From Gramella sp. MT6 (GTDB lineage Bacteria > Bacteroidota > Bacteroidia > Flavobacteriales > Flavobacteriaceae), in NCBI RefSeq assembly GCF_019357415.1, contig NZ_CP048410.1:1707001-1771000 (forward strand): a stretch of DNA of 64,000 nucleotides, in the 5' to 3' direction. Shown piece by piece: positions 38,739-48,553 of the stretch. Positions within the stretch are counted from its first letter, which is position 1. Every line of letters starts with the position of its first letter. The notes below the pieces were generated by a model that saw only the letters and a program-made list of their open reading frames with translations, did no database searches and was not told the DNA's origin. Position numbers and translations under genes: made by a program.

Positions 38739-38755
38739 AATAAAAAAGAGATAAG

Positions 38756-38872
38756 ATGAAAGTTAGAGCATCAATAAAAAAGAGAAGTGCCGACTGCAAG
38801 ATTGTACGCAGAAAAGGGCGCCTTTACGTAATTAACAAAAAGAATCCTAGATTTAAACAAAGACAAGGCTAA
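38756..38872 (+). CDS. rpmJ: 50S ribosomal protein L36 (zinc-free type)
   Basis: 38 residues: starts [20 protein letters not shown] and ends PRFKQRQG. L36 binds 23S rRNA near L6 and the GTPase-associated region. The zinc-binding version has three Cys and one His; here only one Cys remains, so this is the zinc-independent type. The ORF is short but matches L36 over its full length and has the expected infA-rpmJ-rpsM order, with 2 bp to rpsM. Confidence 0.95.
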   Translation: MKVRASIKKRSADCKIVRRKGRLYVINKKNPRFKQRQG

Positions 38873-38874
38873 TT

Positions 38875-39249
38875 ATGGCAAGAATTGCAGGGGTAGATAT
38901 TCCCAAACAAAAGCGAGGAGTTATAGCGTTGACCTATATCTTCGGAATTGGCAGAAGCAGGGCTCAAGAGATACTTGCACAGGCTAAAGTAGACGAAAGC
39001 AAGAAAGTTTCAGAATGGGACGATGAGGAGATCGGAAAGATCCGTGAAGCCGTTGGTCAGTTTACAATCGAAGGTGAGTTGCGTACTGAAGTTCAGATGA
39101 GCATCAAACGTCTTATGGACATTGGATGTTACAGAGGTATCCGTCACAGAGCTGGATTACCTTTAAGAGGTCAGAGAACCAAGAACAACTCCAGAACCAG
39201 AAAAGGAAGAAGAAAAACAGTTGCTAACAAGAAAAAGGCGACTAAATAG
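38875..39249 (+). CDS. rpsM: 30S ribosomal protein S13
   Basis: 124 residues. S13 forms intersubunit bridges in the head and its tail touches P-site t[43 protein letters not shown] and the very basic tail [15 protein letters not shown] are canonical. Confidence 0.98.
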   Translation: MARIAGVDIPKQKRGVIALTYIFGIGRSRAQEILAQAKVDESKKVSEWDDEEIGKIREAVGQFTIEGELRTEVQMSIKRLMDIGCYRGIRHRAGLPLRGQRTKNNSRTRKGRRKTVANKKKATK

Positions 39250-39257
39250 TAAGTAGT

Positions 39258-39662
39258 ATGGCAAAGAAAGCAAATCAAAAGGCCGGTAAAACTCAGAAGA
39301 AACGTAAAGTGACCGTTGAAGCAAACGGGGAAGCTCACGTTACGGCTTCTTTCAACAACATCATTATTTCTCTTACCAACAAAAAGGGAGATGTTGTAGC
39401 ATGGTCATCTGCAGGGAAGATGGGTTTTAGAGGATCTAAGAAAAATACTCCTTACGCTGCACAGCTAGCTGCTGAAGATGCTTCTAAAGTAGCTCACGAA
39501 GCTGGATTGCGTAAAGTTAAAGTATACGTTAAAGGTCCTGGAAACGGAAGAGAATCTGCAATCAGATCTATCCATAACAATGGTATAGAAGTGACTGAGA
39601 TTATCGATGTAACTCCGCTTCCACACAATGGTTGTCGTCCACCAAAGAGACGTAGAGTTTAA
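39258..39662 (+). CDS. rpsK: 30S ribosomal protein S11
   Basis: 134 residues. S11 lies on the platform beside the mRNA exit. [40 protein letters not shown] and the C-terminal [16 protein letters not shown] are standard. An 83-bp gap follows before rpsD, with no convincing promoter or hairpin. Confidence 0.98.
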   Translation: MAKKANQKAGKTQKKRKVTVEANGEAHVTASFNNIIISLTNKKGDVVAWSSAGKMGFRGSKKNTPYAAQLAAEDASKVAHEAGLRKVKVYVKGPGNGRESAIRSIHNNGIEVTEIIDVTPLPHNGCRPPKRRRV

Positions 39663-39745
39663 TTAATTTTATTAATAGGAGAGGATTTAGATTATCGAAG
39701 GACTAATGCCTTAATTCATAATCCCTTTCTAAAACAACAATAGTA

Positions 39746-40351
39746 ATGGCAAGATATACTGGTCCAAAAACTAAAATAGCCCGTAAATTCGGTGAAGCTA
39801 TTTTTGGAGACGACAAATCTTTCGAAAAAAGAAATTATCCTCCAGGACAGCACGGTAACAACCGTCGTCGTGGAAAAAAATCAGAATATGCAATCCAGTT
39901 AATGGAGAAGCAAAAAGCCAAGTATACTTATGGTATTCTTGAGCGTCAATTCCGCAACATGTTCGAAAAAGCAACCCGTGCCCAGGGAATTACTGGTGAG
40001 GTTCTTCTTCAACTTTGCGAATCCCGTTTAGATAACGTAGTGTACCGTATGGGTGTGGCTCCATCAAGAAGAGCTGCCCGTCAGTTAGTTGGTCACCGTC
40101 ACATCACTGTAAACGGAGAATTAGTTAACATCCCATCTTACCACCTAAAGGCTGGTGATGTAGTTGGTGTTAGAGAAAAATCTAAATCACTTGCTGTGAT
40201 TCAGGAATCATTATCAAATAACAGCAGTGTTTACGAATGGATTACCTGGAATTCAGAAAAGAAAGAAGGAACTTTCGTTTCAGTACCTGGAAGAGTCCAG
40301 ATTCCTGAAAACATTAATGAACAATTTATAGTCGAATTATATTCGAAATAA
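39746..40351 (+). CDS. rpsD: 30S ribosomal protein S4 (zinc-free type)
   Basis: 201 residues. S4 nucleates 30S assembly and is an autogenous regulator in many bacteria. The N-terminal part lacks the Cys cluster of zinc-type S4 ([20 protein letters not shown]). The S4 RNA-binding domain is intact ([20 protein letters not shown] and [20 protein letters not shown]). 22 bp before rpoA. Confidence 0.98.
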   Translation: MARYTGPKTKIARKFGEAIFGDDKSFEKRNYPPGQHGNNRRRGKKSEYAIQLMEKQKAKYTYGILERQFRNMFEKATRAQGITGEVLLQLCESRLDNVVYRMGVAPSRRAARQLVGHRHITVNGELVNIPSYHLKAGDVVGVREKSKSLAVIQESLSNNSSVYEWITWNSEKKEGTFVSVPGRVQIPENINEQFIVELYSK

Positions 40352-40373
40352 TAATTCACACAGAAGTCGAAAT

Positions 40374-41366
40374 ATGGCAATACTAAATTTTCAGAAGCCC
40401 GATAAAGTAATAATGATTGATTCAACCGATTTCGAAGGGAAATTTGAATTTCGCCCTTTGGAACCAGGATATGGATTAACCGTTGGTAATGCTTTAAGAC
40501 GAGTGCTTTTATCTTCTTTGGAAGGTTTCGCGATCACTTCAGTAAGAATTGAAGGTGTAGATCACGAATTCTCAACCATCGCAGGTGTAGTGGAAGACGT
40601 AACCGAGATAATCCTTAACCTGAAACAGATCAGATTTAAAAGGCAGATCGATGAGATCGATAACGAATCGGTTACTATTTCAGTTTCAGGAGAAGAGCAG
40701 TTAACTGCCGGTCACTTCCAGAAATTCATTTCAGGATTTCAAGTTCTTAACCCAGATCAGGTAATCTGTCACATGGATAAGAAAGTAAGCCTGAACATGG
40801 AAGTTACTATCGAGAAAGGTAGAGGTTATGTTCCGGCTGAAGAAAACAAGAAAGCCAATGCTCCTTTAGGCACAATATTCACAGATTCTATTTACACTCC
40901 TATAAAGAATGTAAAGTATAGTATCGAGAACTATCGTGTTGAGCAGAAGACTGACTATGAAAAACTGGTATTCGAAATTATCAGTGATGGTTCTATTCAT
41001 CCAAAAGATGCATTGACCGAAGCAGCTAAGACGCTTATCCACCACTTCATGCTATTCTCTGATGAGAGAATCACTCTTGAAGCAGATGAGATCGCACAAA
41101 CTGAAACTTATGATGAAGAATCTCTTCACATGAGACAACTTCTTAAGACGAAGTTGGTAGATCTTGATCTTTCAGTAAGAGCTCTAAACTGTCTTAAAGC
41201 AGCGGAAGTTGATACTTTAGGAGACCTTGTTTCTTACAACAAGAACGATTTGATGAAGTTTAGAAACTTCGGTAAAAAATCACTTACCGAACTTGAAGAG
41301 CTTGTAAGCAACAAAGGTTTAAACTTTGGTATGGACCTTTCAAAATATAAACTAGATAAAGACTAA
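40374..41366 (+). CDS. rpoA: RNA polymerase alpha subunit
   Basis: 330 residues. The N-terminal domain (1-~235) dimerises and assembles beta/beta'; conserved [20 protein letters not shown] and [20 protein letters not shown] are visible. The C-terminal domain (~255-330) has the helix-hairpin-helix DNA-contact segment [20 protein letters not shown] and [16 protein letters not shown]. 96 bp without a recognised signal separate it from rplQ. Confidence 0.98.
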   Translation: MAILNFQKPDKVIMIDSTDFEGKFEFRPLEPGYGLTVGNALRRVLLSSLEGFAITSVRIEGVDHEFSTIAGVVEDVTEIILNLKQIRFKRQIDEIDNESVTISVSGEEQLTAGHFQKFISGFQVLNPDQVICHMDKKVSLNMEVTIEKGRGYVPAEENKKANAPLGTIFTDSIYTPIKNVKYSIENYRVEQKTDYEKLVFEIISDGSIHPKDALTEAAKTLIHHFMLFSDERITLEADEIAQTETYDEESLHMRQLLKTKLVDLDLSVRALNCLKAAEVDTLGDLVSYNKNDLMKFRNFGKKSLTELEELVSNKGLNFGMDLSKYKLDKD

Positions 41367-41462
41367 GCTGGAAATTAATTTCGGCTGAAATTTAAAAATA
41401 AATAACCGTCATAATTTGCTCCTCAAAGTGAGTCGCAGCAAGATGATGAAATATAAAATGTC

Positions 41463-42008
41463 ATGAGACACGGAAAGAAGACGAATCATTTAGGTAGACA
41501 AACTGCACATCGTAAGGCAATGCTTGCGAATATGGCATGTTCCCTAATTGAGCACAAGCGAATCAATACTACTGTCGCTAAAGCTAAAGCTCTTAAAGTA
41601 TTTGTAGAGCCTCTAGTAACAAAATCTAAAGAAGATACTACGCATAACCGACGTATCGTATTTAGTAAGTTAAGAAGCAAGGAAGCAGTAAGTGAACTGT
41701 TTCGTGAAGTAGCTCCTAAAGTAGGAGATCGTCCAGGAGGTTATACCAGAGTTATTAAACTTGGTAGCCGTCTTGGAGATGCTGCAGAAATGGCCCTTGT
41801 AGAGCTTGTAGACTTCAATGAAACCTACAATGTAGGAGAGAAGCCTAAGAAGAAGAAATCTACTCGTCGTGCTGGTAAGAAGAAGACTGAAGATACAGCT
41901 TCAACTGCGCAGCCTAAAGAAGCTTCTAAAAAGGAAACTAAAAAAGAAGAGCCAAAGGCTGAGGAGTCTAAGGCTGAAGAAAAAAAGGACGATAAAAAAG
42001 AAGAATAG
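41463..42008 (+). CDS. rplQ: 50S ribosomal protein L17 with a long charged tail
   Basis: 181 residues. The L17 core ([20 protein letters not shown] through [14 protein letters not shown]) ends near residue 127, as in E. coli. A low-complexity Lys/Glu/Ala/Thr-rich tail of about 50 residues follows (for example [20 protein letters not shown]). Such tails occur in Bacteroidota L17 and are probably disordered; their function is unknown. Last gene of the ribosomal block, followed by a strong terminator. Confidence 0.96.
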   Translation: MRHGKKTNHLGRQTAHRKAMLANMACSLIEHKRINTTVAKAKALKVFVEPLVTKSKEDTTHNRRIVFSKLRSKEAVSELFREVAPKVGDRPGGYTRVIKLGSRLGDAAEMALVELVDFNETYNVGEKPKKKKSTRRAGKKKTEDTASTAQPKEASKKETKKEEPKAEESKAEEKKDDKKEE

Positions 42009-42036
42009 TAATGATTCTAATTACCGCCTAAATTTT

Positions 42037-42070
42037 AAAAGGATAAGCTTTAATAGTTTATCCTTTTTTT
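42037..42070 (+). terminator. Intrinsic terminator of the ribosomal block
   Basis: AAAAGGATAAGCT pairs with AGTTTATCCTTTT (one G-T wobble), closing a short AT loop, and is followed by a T-run. It lies about 30 bp after the rplQ stop and ends the 17-kb translation block. Confidence 0.8.
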
Positions 42071-42090
42071 ATACCCAGTAATTAATTGAT

Positions 42091-42098
42091 TAAATTTG
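42091..42098 (+). promoter_or_regulatory. Bacteroidota -7 box for carA
   Basis: TAAATTTG followed by C matches TAnnTTTG, 25 nt upstream of the carA ATG. The -33 position is T-rich because of the overlapping terminator tail, without a clear TTTG. Confidence 0.5.
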
Positions 42099-42123
42099 CC
42101 GCAACAGCAACTATAACACAACT

Positions 42124-43236
42124 ATGAAATATCAGGCTAAACGTAAAGCGATCATTTTACTTGAAGACGGAACTATTTTTTATGGAAAAGCAGTTGGAAA
42201 TAAAGAAGGAAGTGCCGTTGGAGAGGTTTGTTTCAACACCGGAATGACGGGATATCAAGAGATCTTCACAGATCCTTCCTATTTCGGACAGTTGATGGTT
42301 ACTACCAATGCCCATATAGGAAATTATGGGACCAATGAAGGAGAAAATGAATCTGATAAGGCAAAGATCGCCGGACTCATTTGTAAGAATTTTAGTTATT
42401 TCCATTCAAGACCTGCTGCAGATAAAAGTCTTGAAGAGTTCCTTGATGAGAGTAATATTTTTGCGATATCAGATGTAGATACCCGTGCTCTGGTTACCTA
42501 TATTAGAGAAAATGGAGCAATGAACGCGATCATTTCTTCAGATGTTGAAAATATAGAAGGACTTAAAAAGGAGCTGGCAAAAGTGCCAGATATGAACGGC
42601 CTGGAATTAGCTTCAAAAGTTTCTACTAAGGAGCCTTATTTCTATGGAAATGAAGATGCAACCTATAAGATCGCCGCTCTGGATGTTGGAATAAAAACGA
42701 ACATTCTAAGAAATCTGGCTGAAAGAGATGCTTATATCAAAGTTTTCCCATACGATGCTACTTATGAGGAAATGAAGGAATGGAATCCAGATGGATATTT
42801 CCTTTCTAACGGCCCTGGAGATCCACAGCCTCTGGAAAGTGCGATCAATGTGACAAAGACCATTATAGAAAAGGATCATCCTTTATTCGGAATTTGTTTG
42901 GGTCACCAGATCATAGCTATCGCTAATGGGATCAAAACATATAAAATGCACCACGGGCACCGAGGTATTAACCACCCGGTAAAGAATATGATTACCGGTA
43001 AAGGTGAGATCACTTCACAGAACCATGGTTTCTCTGTTGATAAAGAACAAACGGAAGCCCATCCCGATGTAGAAGTAACTCATATTTGTTTGAATGACGG
43101 AACTGTCGGTGGATTGGCAATGAAAAGCAAGAATACTTTTTCTGTGCAATATCACCCGGAAGCTAGTCCCGGACCTCACGATGCAAGCTATCTTTTTGAT
43201 GAGTTTATAGACAGGATCAAAACTGTGAAAGCTTAG
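42124..43236 (+). CDS. carA: Carbamoyl-phosphate synthase small subunit (glutaminase)
   Basis: 370 residues. CarA releases ammonia from glutamine for CarB to make carbamoyl phosphate for arginine and pyrimidines. The N-terminal CarA domain (FNTGMTGYQEIFTDPSYFGQ, SRPAADKSL) precedes the class-I glutamine amidotransferase domain with the nucleophile Cys in FGICLGHQ and the His/Glu pair in YHPEASPGPHD. carB is not adjacent in this window, so the two subunits are either split or further away. Flanked by its own promoter box and a perfect terminator. Confidence 0.96.
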   Translation: MKYQAKRKAIILLEDGTIFYGKAVGNKEGSAVGEVCFNTGMTGYQEIFTDPSYFGQLMVTTNAHIGNYGTNEGENESDKAKIAGLICKNFSYFHSRPAADKSLEEFLDESNIFAISDVDTRALVTYIRENGAMNAIISSDVENIEGLKKELAKVPDMNGLELASKVSTKEPYFYGNEDATYKIAALDVGIKTNILRNLAERDAYIKVFPYDATYEEMKEWNPDGYFLSNGPGDPQPLESAINVTKTIIEKDHPLFGICLGHQIIAIANGIKTYKMHHGHRGINHPVKNMITGKGEITSQNHGFSVDKEQTEAHPDVEVTHICLNDGTVGGLAMKSKNTFSVQYHPEASPGPHDASYLFDEFIDRIKTVKA

Positions 43237-43254
43237 GAGATAATAATATATATT

Positions 43255-43293
43255 AAAACACAAAGACCGGAAATACTCCGGTCTTTGTGTTTT
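43255..43293 (+). terminator. Terminator after carA
   Basis: A perfect 17-bp inverted repeat, AAAACACAAAGACCGGA / TCCGGTCTTTGTGTTTT, with a 5-nt AATAC loop. It begins 19 bp after the carA stop. It is one of the strongest hairpins in the window and, with A/T tails on both sides, could work in either direction. Confidence 0.85.
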
Positions 43294-43318
43294 AACGGTT
43301 ATCTGTAAAATAAATTTG
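43284..43318 (+). promoter_or_regulatory. Promoter for the small barrel-like gene at 43377
   Basis: TTTG at 43284-43287 and TAAATTTG at 43311-43318 with 23 nt between them, at the long end of the Bacteroidota spacing. The TTTG lies inside the carA terminator arm. Confidence 0.45.
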
Positions 43319-43376
43319 CCGCATCCATGCTAAATGTTTAGTTTCGGGTTTGTTTTAAAATAACCCCCAATCTAAC

Positions 43377-43907
43377 ATGAAAAAATTTCTTTTCACTGTC
43401 CTGCTAATAGCAGGCTTTTCTGTTAATTCACAGACCACCCAAAACCAGTTCTCTTTAAATTTCCTGGTACCTTCTGCAGAATATGAAGTTTCTGTTTCAG
43501 AGAAATCTACCATTGATTTTAATCTGGGTGTTGGATTCGCCTATACCAAATCTGATTTCAATGGCGAGCACTTCGGGATTTTCCCAGGTTTCGAAACACA
43601 ATATCGTTATTATTATAATTTGGCCAAACGGGCAGATAAAGGGAAAAAGACCTCTGAGAATAGTGGAAATTATATCGCCGGAGTGGCTTCACTGTCTAGT
43701 GGAGATCCAATTTTTGGCGATCTGGAGTATGCAAATGACTACTGGGGATTTGTTGGTCCTTCCTGGGGGCTACAACGTATTTATCGTAGTAATTTTAAAT
43801 TAAACCTAAATCTGGGCGCTGGATTAGGTTTCAATGATTCGGGGGATACCTACTTTTCAGGAATTATAGGGATACAGCTTGGATTTAAATTAGGAAAAGA
43901 AAAGTAG
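43377..43907 (+). CDS. Small outer-membrane beta-barrel-like protein (paralogue A)
   Basis: 176 residues. Signal peptide MKKFLFTVLLIAGFSVNS followed by QTTQNQFSLNFLVPSAEYE. Repeated alternating strands (STIDFNLGVGFAYTKSDF, YRYYYNLAKRADKGKK, KLNLNLGAGLGFNDSGD) suggest a small 8-stranded barrel. It is clearly related over its whole length to the next gene, so the two are tandem paralogues. Function not known; the family resembles flavobacterial DUF3575-like/outer-membrane beta-barrel proteins, but I cannot place it firmly. Confidence 0.7.
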   Translation: MKKFLFTVLLIAGFSVNSQTTQNQFSLNFLVPSAEYEVSVSEKSTIDFNLGVGFAYTKSDFNGEHFGIFPGFETQYRYYYNLAKRADKGKKTSENSGNYIAGVASLSSGDPIFGDLEYANDYWGFVGPSWGLQRIYRSNFKLNLNLGAGLGFNDSGDTYFSGIIGIQLGFKLGKEK

Positions 43908-43981
43908 GACTATTATTGATTAGAAAAATGGTATTGATCAGGTTTCCAGAAATATTATCTTAGTTTGCTTAAAAGTCCTAT

Positions 43982-44509
43982 TTGAAAACGTTTCTAATAA
44001 TTTTCATTTTTTTCTTCAGTTTTTTGGGTTATTCCCAATCTACCACGAATAGCCAGTTCTCACTGAATCTATTAGCGCCTTCTGCAGAATATGAATTGTC
44101 TATTTCAGATAGATCAACAATAGATATGAATCTGGGAGTTGGATTTGCATATCATAGATCTTCCTATAGTGGTGAAGCTTATGGTTTCTATCCTGGGGTT
44201 GAAGTACAATATCGATATTATTATAATTTCGAAAAAAGACTGGATAAGGGAAAGAATATTTCAGAAAACAGTGCCAACTATATCACGGGGATTGTCTCCC
44301 TTACAGATGTTAATCCAATTATAGGGGATCTGGAGTATTCAGAGGATCTTGGAGGATTTATAGGACCCGCCTGGGGTTTACAAAGAGTATACAAAAAAGG
44401 ATTCAAATTAAATCTAAATTTAGGTATCGGCCTTGGCTTCACTGATTCTGGGTCTACCTATTTAACCCCTTTATTCGGAATACAATTAGGATGGCTGGTC
44501 GCACAATAA
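43982..44509 (+). CDS. Small outer-membrane beta-barrel-like protein (paralogue B)
   Basis: 175 residues from a TTG start (no ATG is available upstream of the signal peptide). Signal peptide KTFLIIFIFFFSFLGYSQ. The mature part aligns along its length with the gene at 43377: SQFSLNLLAPSAEYELSISD against NQFSLNFLVPSAEYEVSVSE, and IIGDLEYSEDLGGFIGPAWG against IFGDLEYANDYWGFVGPSWG. A tandem duplication followed by divergence is the simplest reading. Its 3' end overlaps the next ATG by 19 bp, so the third protein is probably co-translated. Confidence 0.7.
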   Translation: MKTFLIIFIFFFSFLGYSQSTTNSQFSLNLLAPSAEYELSISDRSTIDMNLGVGFAYHRSSYSGEAYGFYPGVEVQYRYYYNFEKRLDKGKNISENSANYITGIVSLTDVNPIIGDLEYSEDLGGFIGPAWGLQRVYKKGFKLNLNLGIGLGFTDSGSTYLTPLFGIQLGWLVAQ

Positions 44510-45156
44510 TTTTCATATTAGCTATTTTTTGCAGTGCGGTTTCGATTGCGCAGAAGCATCCGGTGCTCTACGCTGGAGCAGAATATTATCGTGATAAAGG
44601 CTTTGAATCTAATTCTTATGTCGCTCTGCAGTTTGGGTCACAATTATTTCAATGGAAATTTCTGGCTCCTGAAGTTGGCTTTGACGCTTACCTAGGTTCT
44701 CCTGCAGAAGTTGAATTTAATTATATAGGTGAACCAAATTCAATCCCCGAAGCTAAACTGAAAACACAATTCTCATCCTATTTCTTTTCAATTTCTCCTA
44801 AATTAAAGTTTGGGAATGAAGAGGCGGCTTTGGTGATTTTACCACAATACAATATCAGGAAAATACATGCCAGGGGAGATTATCTTGTGTACAACGGGAA
44901 CCTTTATGCGCTGGAGGAACGCCAAAAACTGTCAGCTAATCAATCTTTCTGGAGTTTTGCAGCGGGAGTAGAAGGCCAGATTTTCGATGTGGACCATCTT
45001 TGGTTTGCGGTATATCTAAAATATACTATGCTCAATTCAGAAGGTATCATGGAAAGAATAGACTTTGCAGGTACTGATTTTAATGTGAACGGAGGTAGTT
45101 CAGACGGAATTGGAATCGGTTTACGTGTTTATTATGATCTCTTTTCCGCTTTATGA
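44491..45156 (+). CDS. Exported beta-rich protein of unknown function
   Basis: 221 residues. Signal peptide AGRTIIFILAIFCSAVSIAQ. The mature part has strand-like segments (SYVALQFGSQLFQWKFLAPE, SSYFFSISPKLKFG, WFAVYLKYTMLN) and ends GIGLRVYYDLFSAL, consistent with a small outer-membrane barrel, but it is not obviously a third copy of the two preceding paralogues. The start overlaps the preceding gene by 19 bp. Function unknown. Confidence 0.65.
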   Translation: MAGRTIIFILAIFCSAVSIAQKHPVLYAGAEYYRDKGFESNSYVALQFGSQLFQWKFLAPEVGFDAYLGSPAEVEFNYIGEPNSIPEAKLKTQFSSYFFSISPKLKFGNEEAALVILPQYNIRKIHARGDYLVYNGNLYALEERQKLSANQSFWSFAAGVEGQIFDVDHLWFAVYLKYTMLNSEGIMERIDFAGTDFNVNGGSSDGIGIGLRVYYDLFSAL

Positions 45157-45287
45157 TAAAAAGTTTCTAAACCGAAAACGTTTTAGTGCTATTTAATGTT
45201 ATAAATGCTTTAAAACTAAAGGACTCAGTCGATTTTTAATCCTTGTATTTGTATCTTGCAGTTTGTTCAACTAACTAAAACATTTAA

Positions 45288-46583
<1,296 letters not shown>

Positions 46584-46604
46584 ATTGCAAAAAATAATGT
46601 TTCC

Positions 46605-46633
46605 AAAGCCTCTTCTTCGAAGGGGCTTTTTTT
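46605..46633 (+). terminator. Terminator after enolase
   Basis: AAAGCCTCTT / AAGGGGCTTT (10-bp stem with one T-G wobble) around a CTTCG loop, then a T-run. It starts 22 bp after the eno stop. Confidence 0.85.
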
Positions 46634-46739
46634 ATGGCTTAAAATCCGGATTGCCTGTATATTAACAATCATTTAATCAAATTTGCTGTGAATGCTGTAT
46701 CTTAATCCTTAAATTCAGATAATTAACCAACCATAACCA

Positions 46740-48284
46740 TTGAATACCAATTTTTTATTTGTTGCCGCAGAGAATGATGGCATTCCACGCTGTAAGGCTG
46801 GTGGAATGGGCGATGTTGTGAGAGATGTTCCCAGGCAAATCGCGGCCAGGGGAGACCAGGCAAACGTCATAACTCCATCTTATTCCAGATTACATACTCA
46901 GGAAGCTGAAAAAATTGCCGAGGTAGAATTTGTTTATCGCGGCGTACCTCATAATGGTGAGATATATGAAGTCCCTGGTAAGAAACAGATAGATGGAGTT
47001 AAACATTATGTATTTCATCATCCAGATATTAAGGCGGGAGATATTGCCCATATTTATTTTAATGATCCTGAACAACCTTTTTATACAGATGCCAATGTAT
47101 TTTCTCTTTTCTGTACCGGAATAGCTGCTGCGATAAGGGAAGGTGTTTTTGGGAAGATCGATATTATTCATCTCCACGACTGGCATACTAGTATGTTGCT
47201 ATTTCTGAGAGAATTTAATCCAAGGTTTAAGATCTTAAAGGATATCAGAATAGTTTATTCGATACATAATCTGGCAATACAGGGAATAAGGCCTTTTGAT
47301 AATAATTTCTCATCTGTGCAGGCATTTTTTCCAGATGTGAATTATGACCGTGATAAATTATATGACCGCCGATACCCTGATTGTATAAATCTTATGGCAG
47401 TTGGGATTCGTCTTGCCGATGCTGTACATACAGTTTCACCTTCTTATATGGAAGATATTCAAAGGCCAAGTGATCCACCGCATTTTATTGGTGGCGAGGG
47501 CCTGGAGGAGGATTTAAAAAAAGCACGAAATGAAGGACGTTTATTCGGAATACTGAATGGTGCAAATTATACAAATATTACCCAGGTTGAGAAAGGAATA
47601 CTTTTAAGGCAATGCGTTAGAAGGTTATTCCGATGGCTACAGGAAGAGAAGAAGGATTATAAGGCCCATTATCTGGCCCATACGGGTGAAAAAATAACTC
47701 GCTGGCAGGAAAATAAACCCGATTTCATTTGTAGTAGTGTAGCCAGGCTAACAGAACAGAAATTCTACTTTTTCAAGGAGGATCAAGAATTATTACCGCG
47801 ATTGATGGAAAAGCTTTCCGAAGTGAACGGGGTTTATATTTTACTGGGAACGGGTGCGCCAGAGTATGAATCGATTTTTAGGGAAGCCAGTTATAAGTTC
47901 AAGAATTTCATATTTATCAACGCCCAGTCAGATAGTATAATAGATATGTTATATCAGGATTCTAATCTTTACCTCATGCCGAGTCAGTTTGAACCATGTG
48001 GAATTAGCCAGATGCTTGCTATGAGAAACGGCCAGCCTTGCCTTGTTCACCACACGGGCGGATTAAAAGATACAGTGGTGCACAACAAAACTGGTTTCAG
48101 TTTTGAGGGAGAAACCATTGAAGAAAAAACAAAGAATTTTGTTTCAGTTTTTTCTGAAACCGTAGATATGTTTTTTAATGATAAGAAGCAATGGGAGGAA
48201 ATCTGTGCTAATGCTAAAAAGCAAAGGTTTACCTGGGAAAAATCTGTAGATAAATATTATAAAGAATTATATAAGATTTATTAA
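46740..48284 (+). CDS. Starch/glycogen synthase-like glycosyltransferase (GT5)
   Basis: 514 residues from a TTG start. GT5 synthases extend alpha-1,4-glucan from ADP-glucose (or UDP-glucose). The N-terminal nucleotide-sugar loop is KAGGMGDVV (K19), a variant of KxGGL; IIHLHDWHT, IHNLAIQGIRPF and the C-terminal FEPCGISQMLAMRNGQPCLV with HHTGGLKDTV are typical. Activity is plausible but no glgC, glgB or glgP lies nearby, so the gene is an orphan here. It differs from textbook GlgA (about 475-490 residues) in having a longer middle with EDLKKARNEGRLFGILNG. Donor and product cannot be settled from sequence. Confidence 0.8.
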   Translation: MNTNFLFVAAENDGIPRCKAGGMGDVVRDVPRQIAARGDQANVITPSYSRLHTQEAEKIAEVEFVYRGVPHNGEIYEVPGKKQIDGVKHYVFHHPDIKAGDIAHIYFNDPEQPFYTDANVFSLFCTGIAAAIREGVFGKIDIIHLHDWHTSMLLFLREFNPRFKILKDIRIVYSIHNLAIQGIRPFDNNFSSVQAFFPDVNYDRDKLYDRRYPDCINLMAVGIRLADAVHTVSPSYMEDIQRPSDPPHFIGGEGLEEDLKKARNEGRLFGILNGANYTNITQVEKGILLRQCVRRLFRWLQEEKKDYKAHYLAHTGEKITRWQENKPDFICSSVARLTEQKFYFFKEDQELLPRLMEKLSEVNGVYILLGTGAPEYESIFREASYKFKNFIFINAQSDSIIDMLYQDSNLYLMPSQFEPCGISQMLAMRNGQPCLVHHTGGLKDTVVHNKTGFSFEGETIEEKTKNFVSVFSETVDMFFNDKKQWEEICANAKKQRFTWEKSVDKYYKELYKIY

Positions 48285-48553
48285 GAATACCGGGCTTTTA
48301 ATTACCCTGTGATAGTAAAAGAACTTATTTATTACCTGATAGAGACTTAATATGATAAACAGAATTTTTTCCATATTCCGTTCTTTCTTATTAAAACTAC
48401 CCTAAGTTTTTGGTAGGCTATAGTTAAAATTCATGAAAACTGAATAAAATCGGGCTATTTATGAAATTTCATTACTGTGCTTAAAATTATTTTAACACTA
48501 AATTTCGTAATTTAGCAATCCTTAAAAATTAATCTAAAAGAACTATATATAAT

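Noticed and set aside
41367..41462. Possible promoter or hairpin between rpoA and rplQ
   Set aside because: Only an AT-rich short palindrome (GAAATTAATTTC-like) is seen, with no TAnnTTTG and no convincing stem.
48285..48553. Regulatory RNA upstream of gltA
   Set aside because: A CTACC/GGTAG stem with a long loop near 48400 is the only structure seen; too weak to call.
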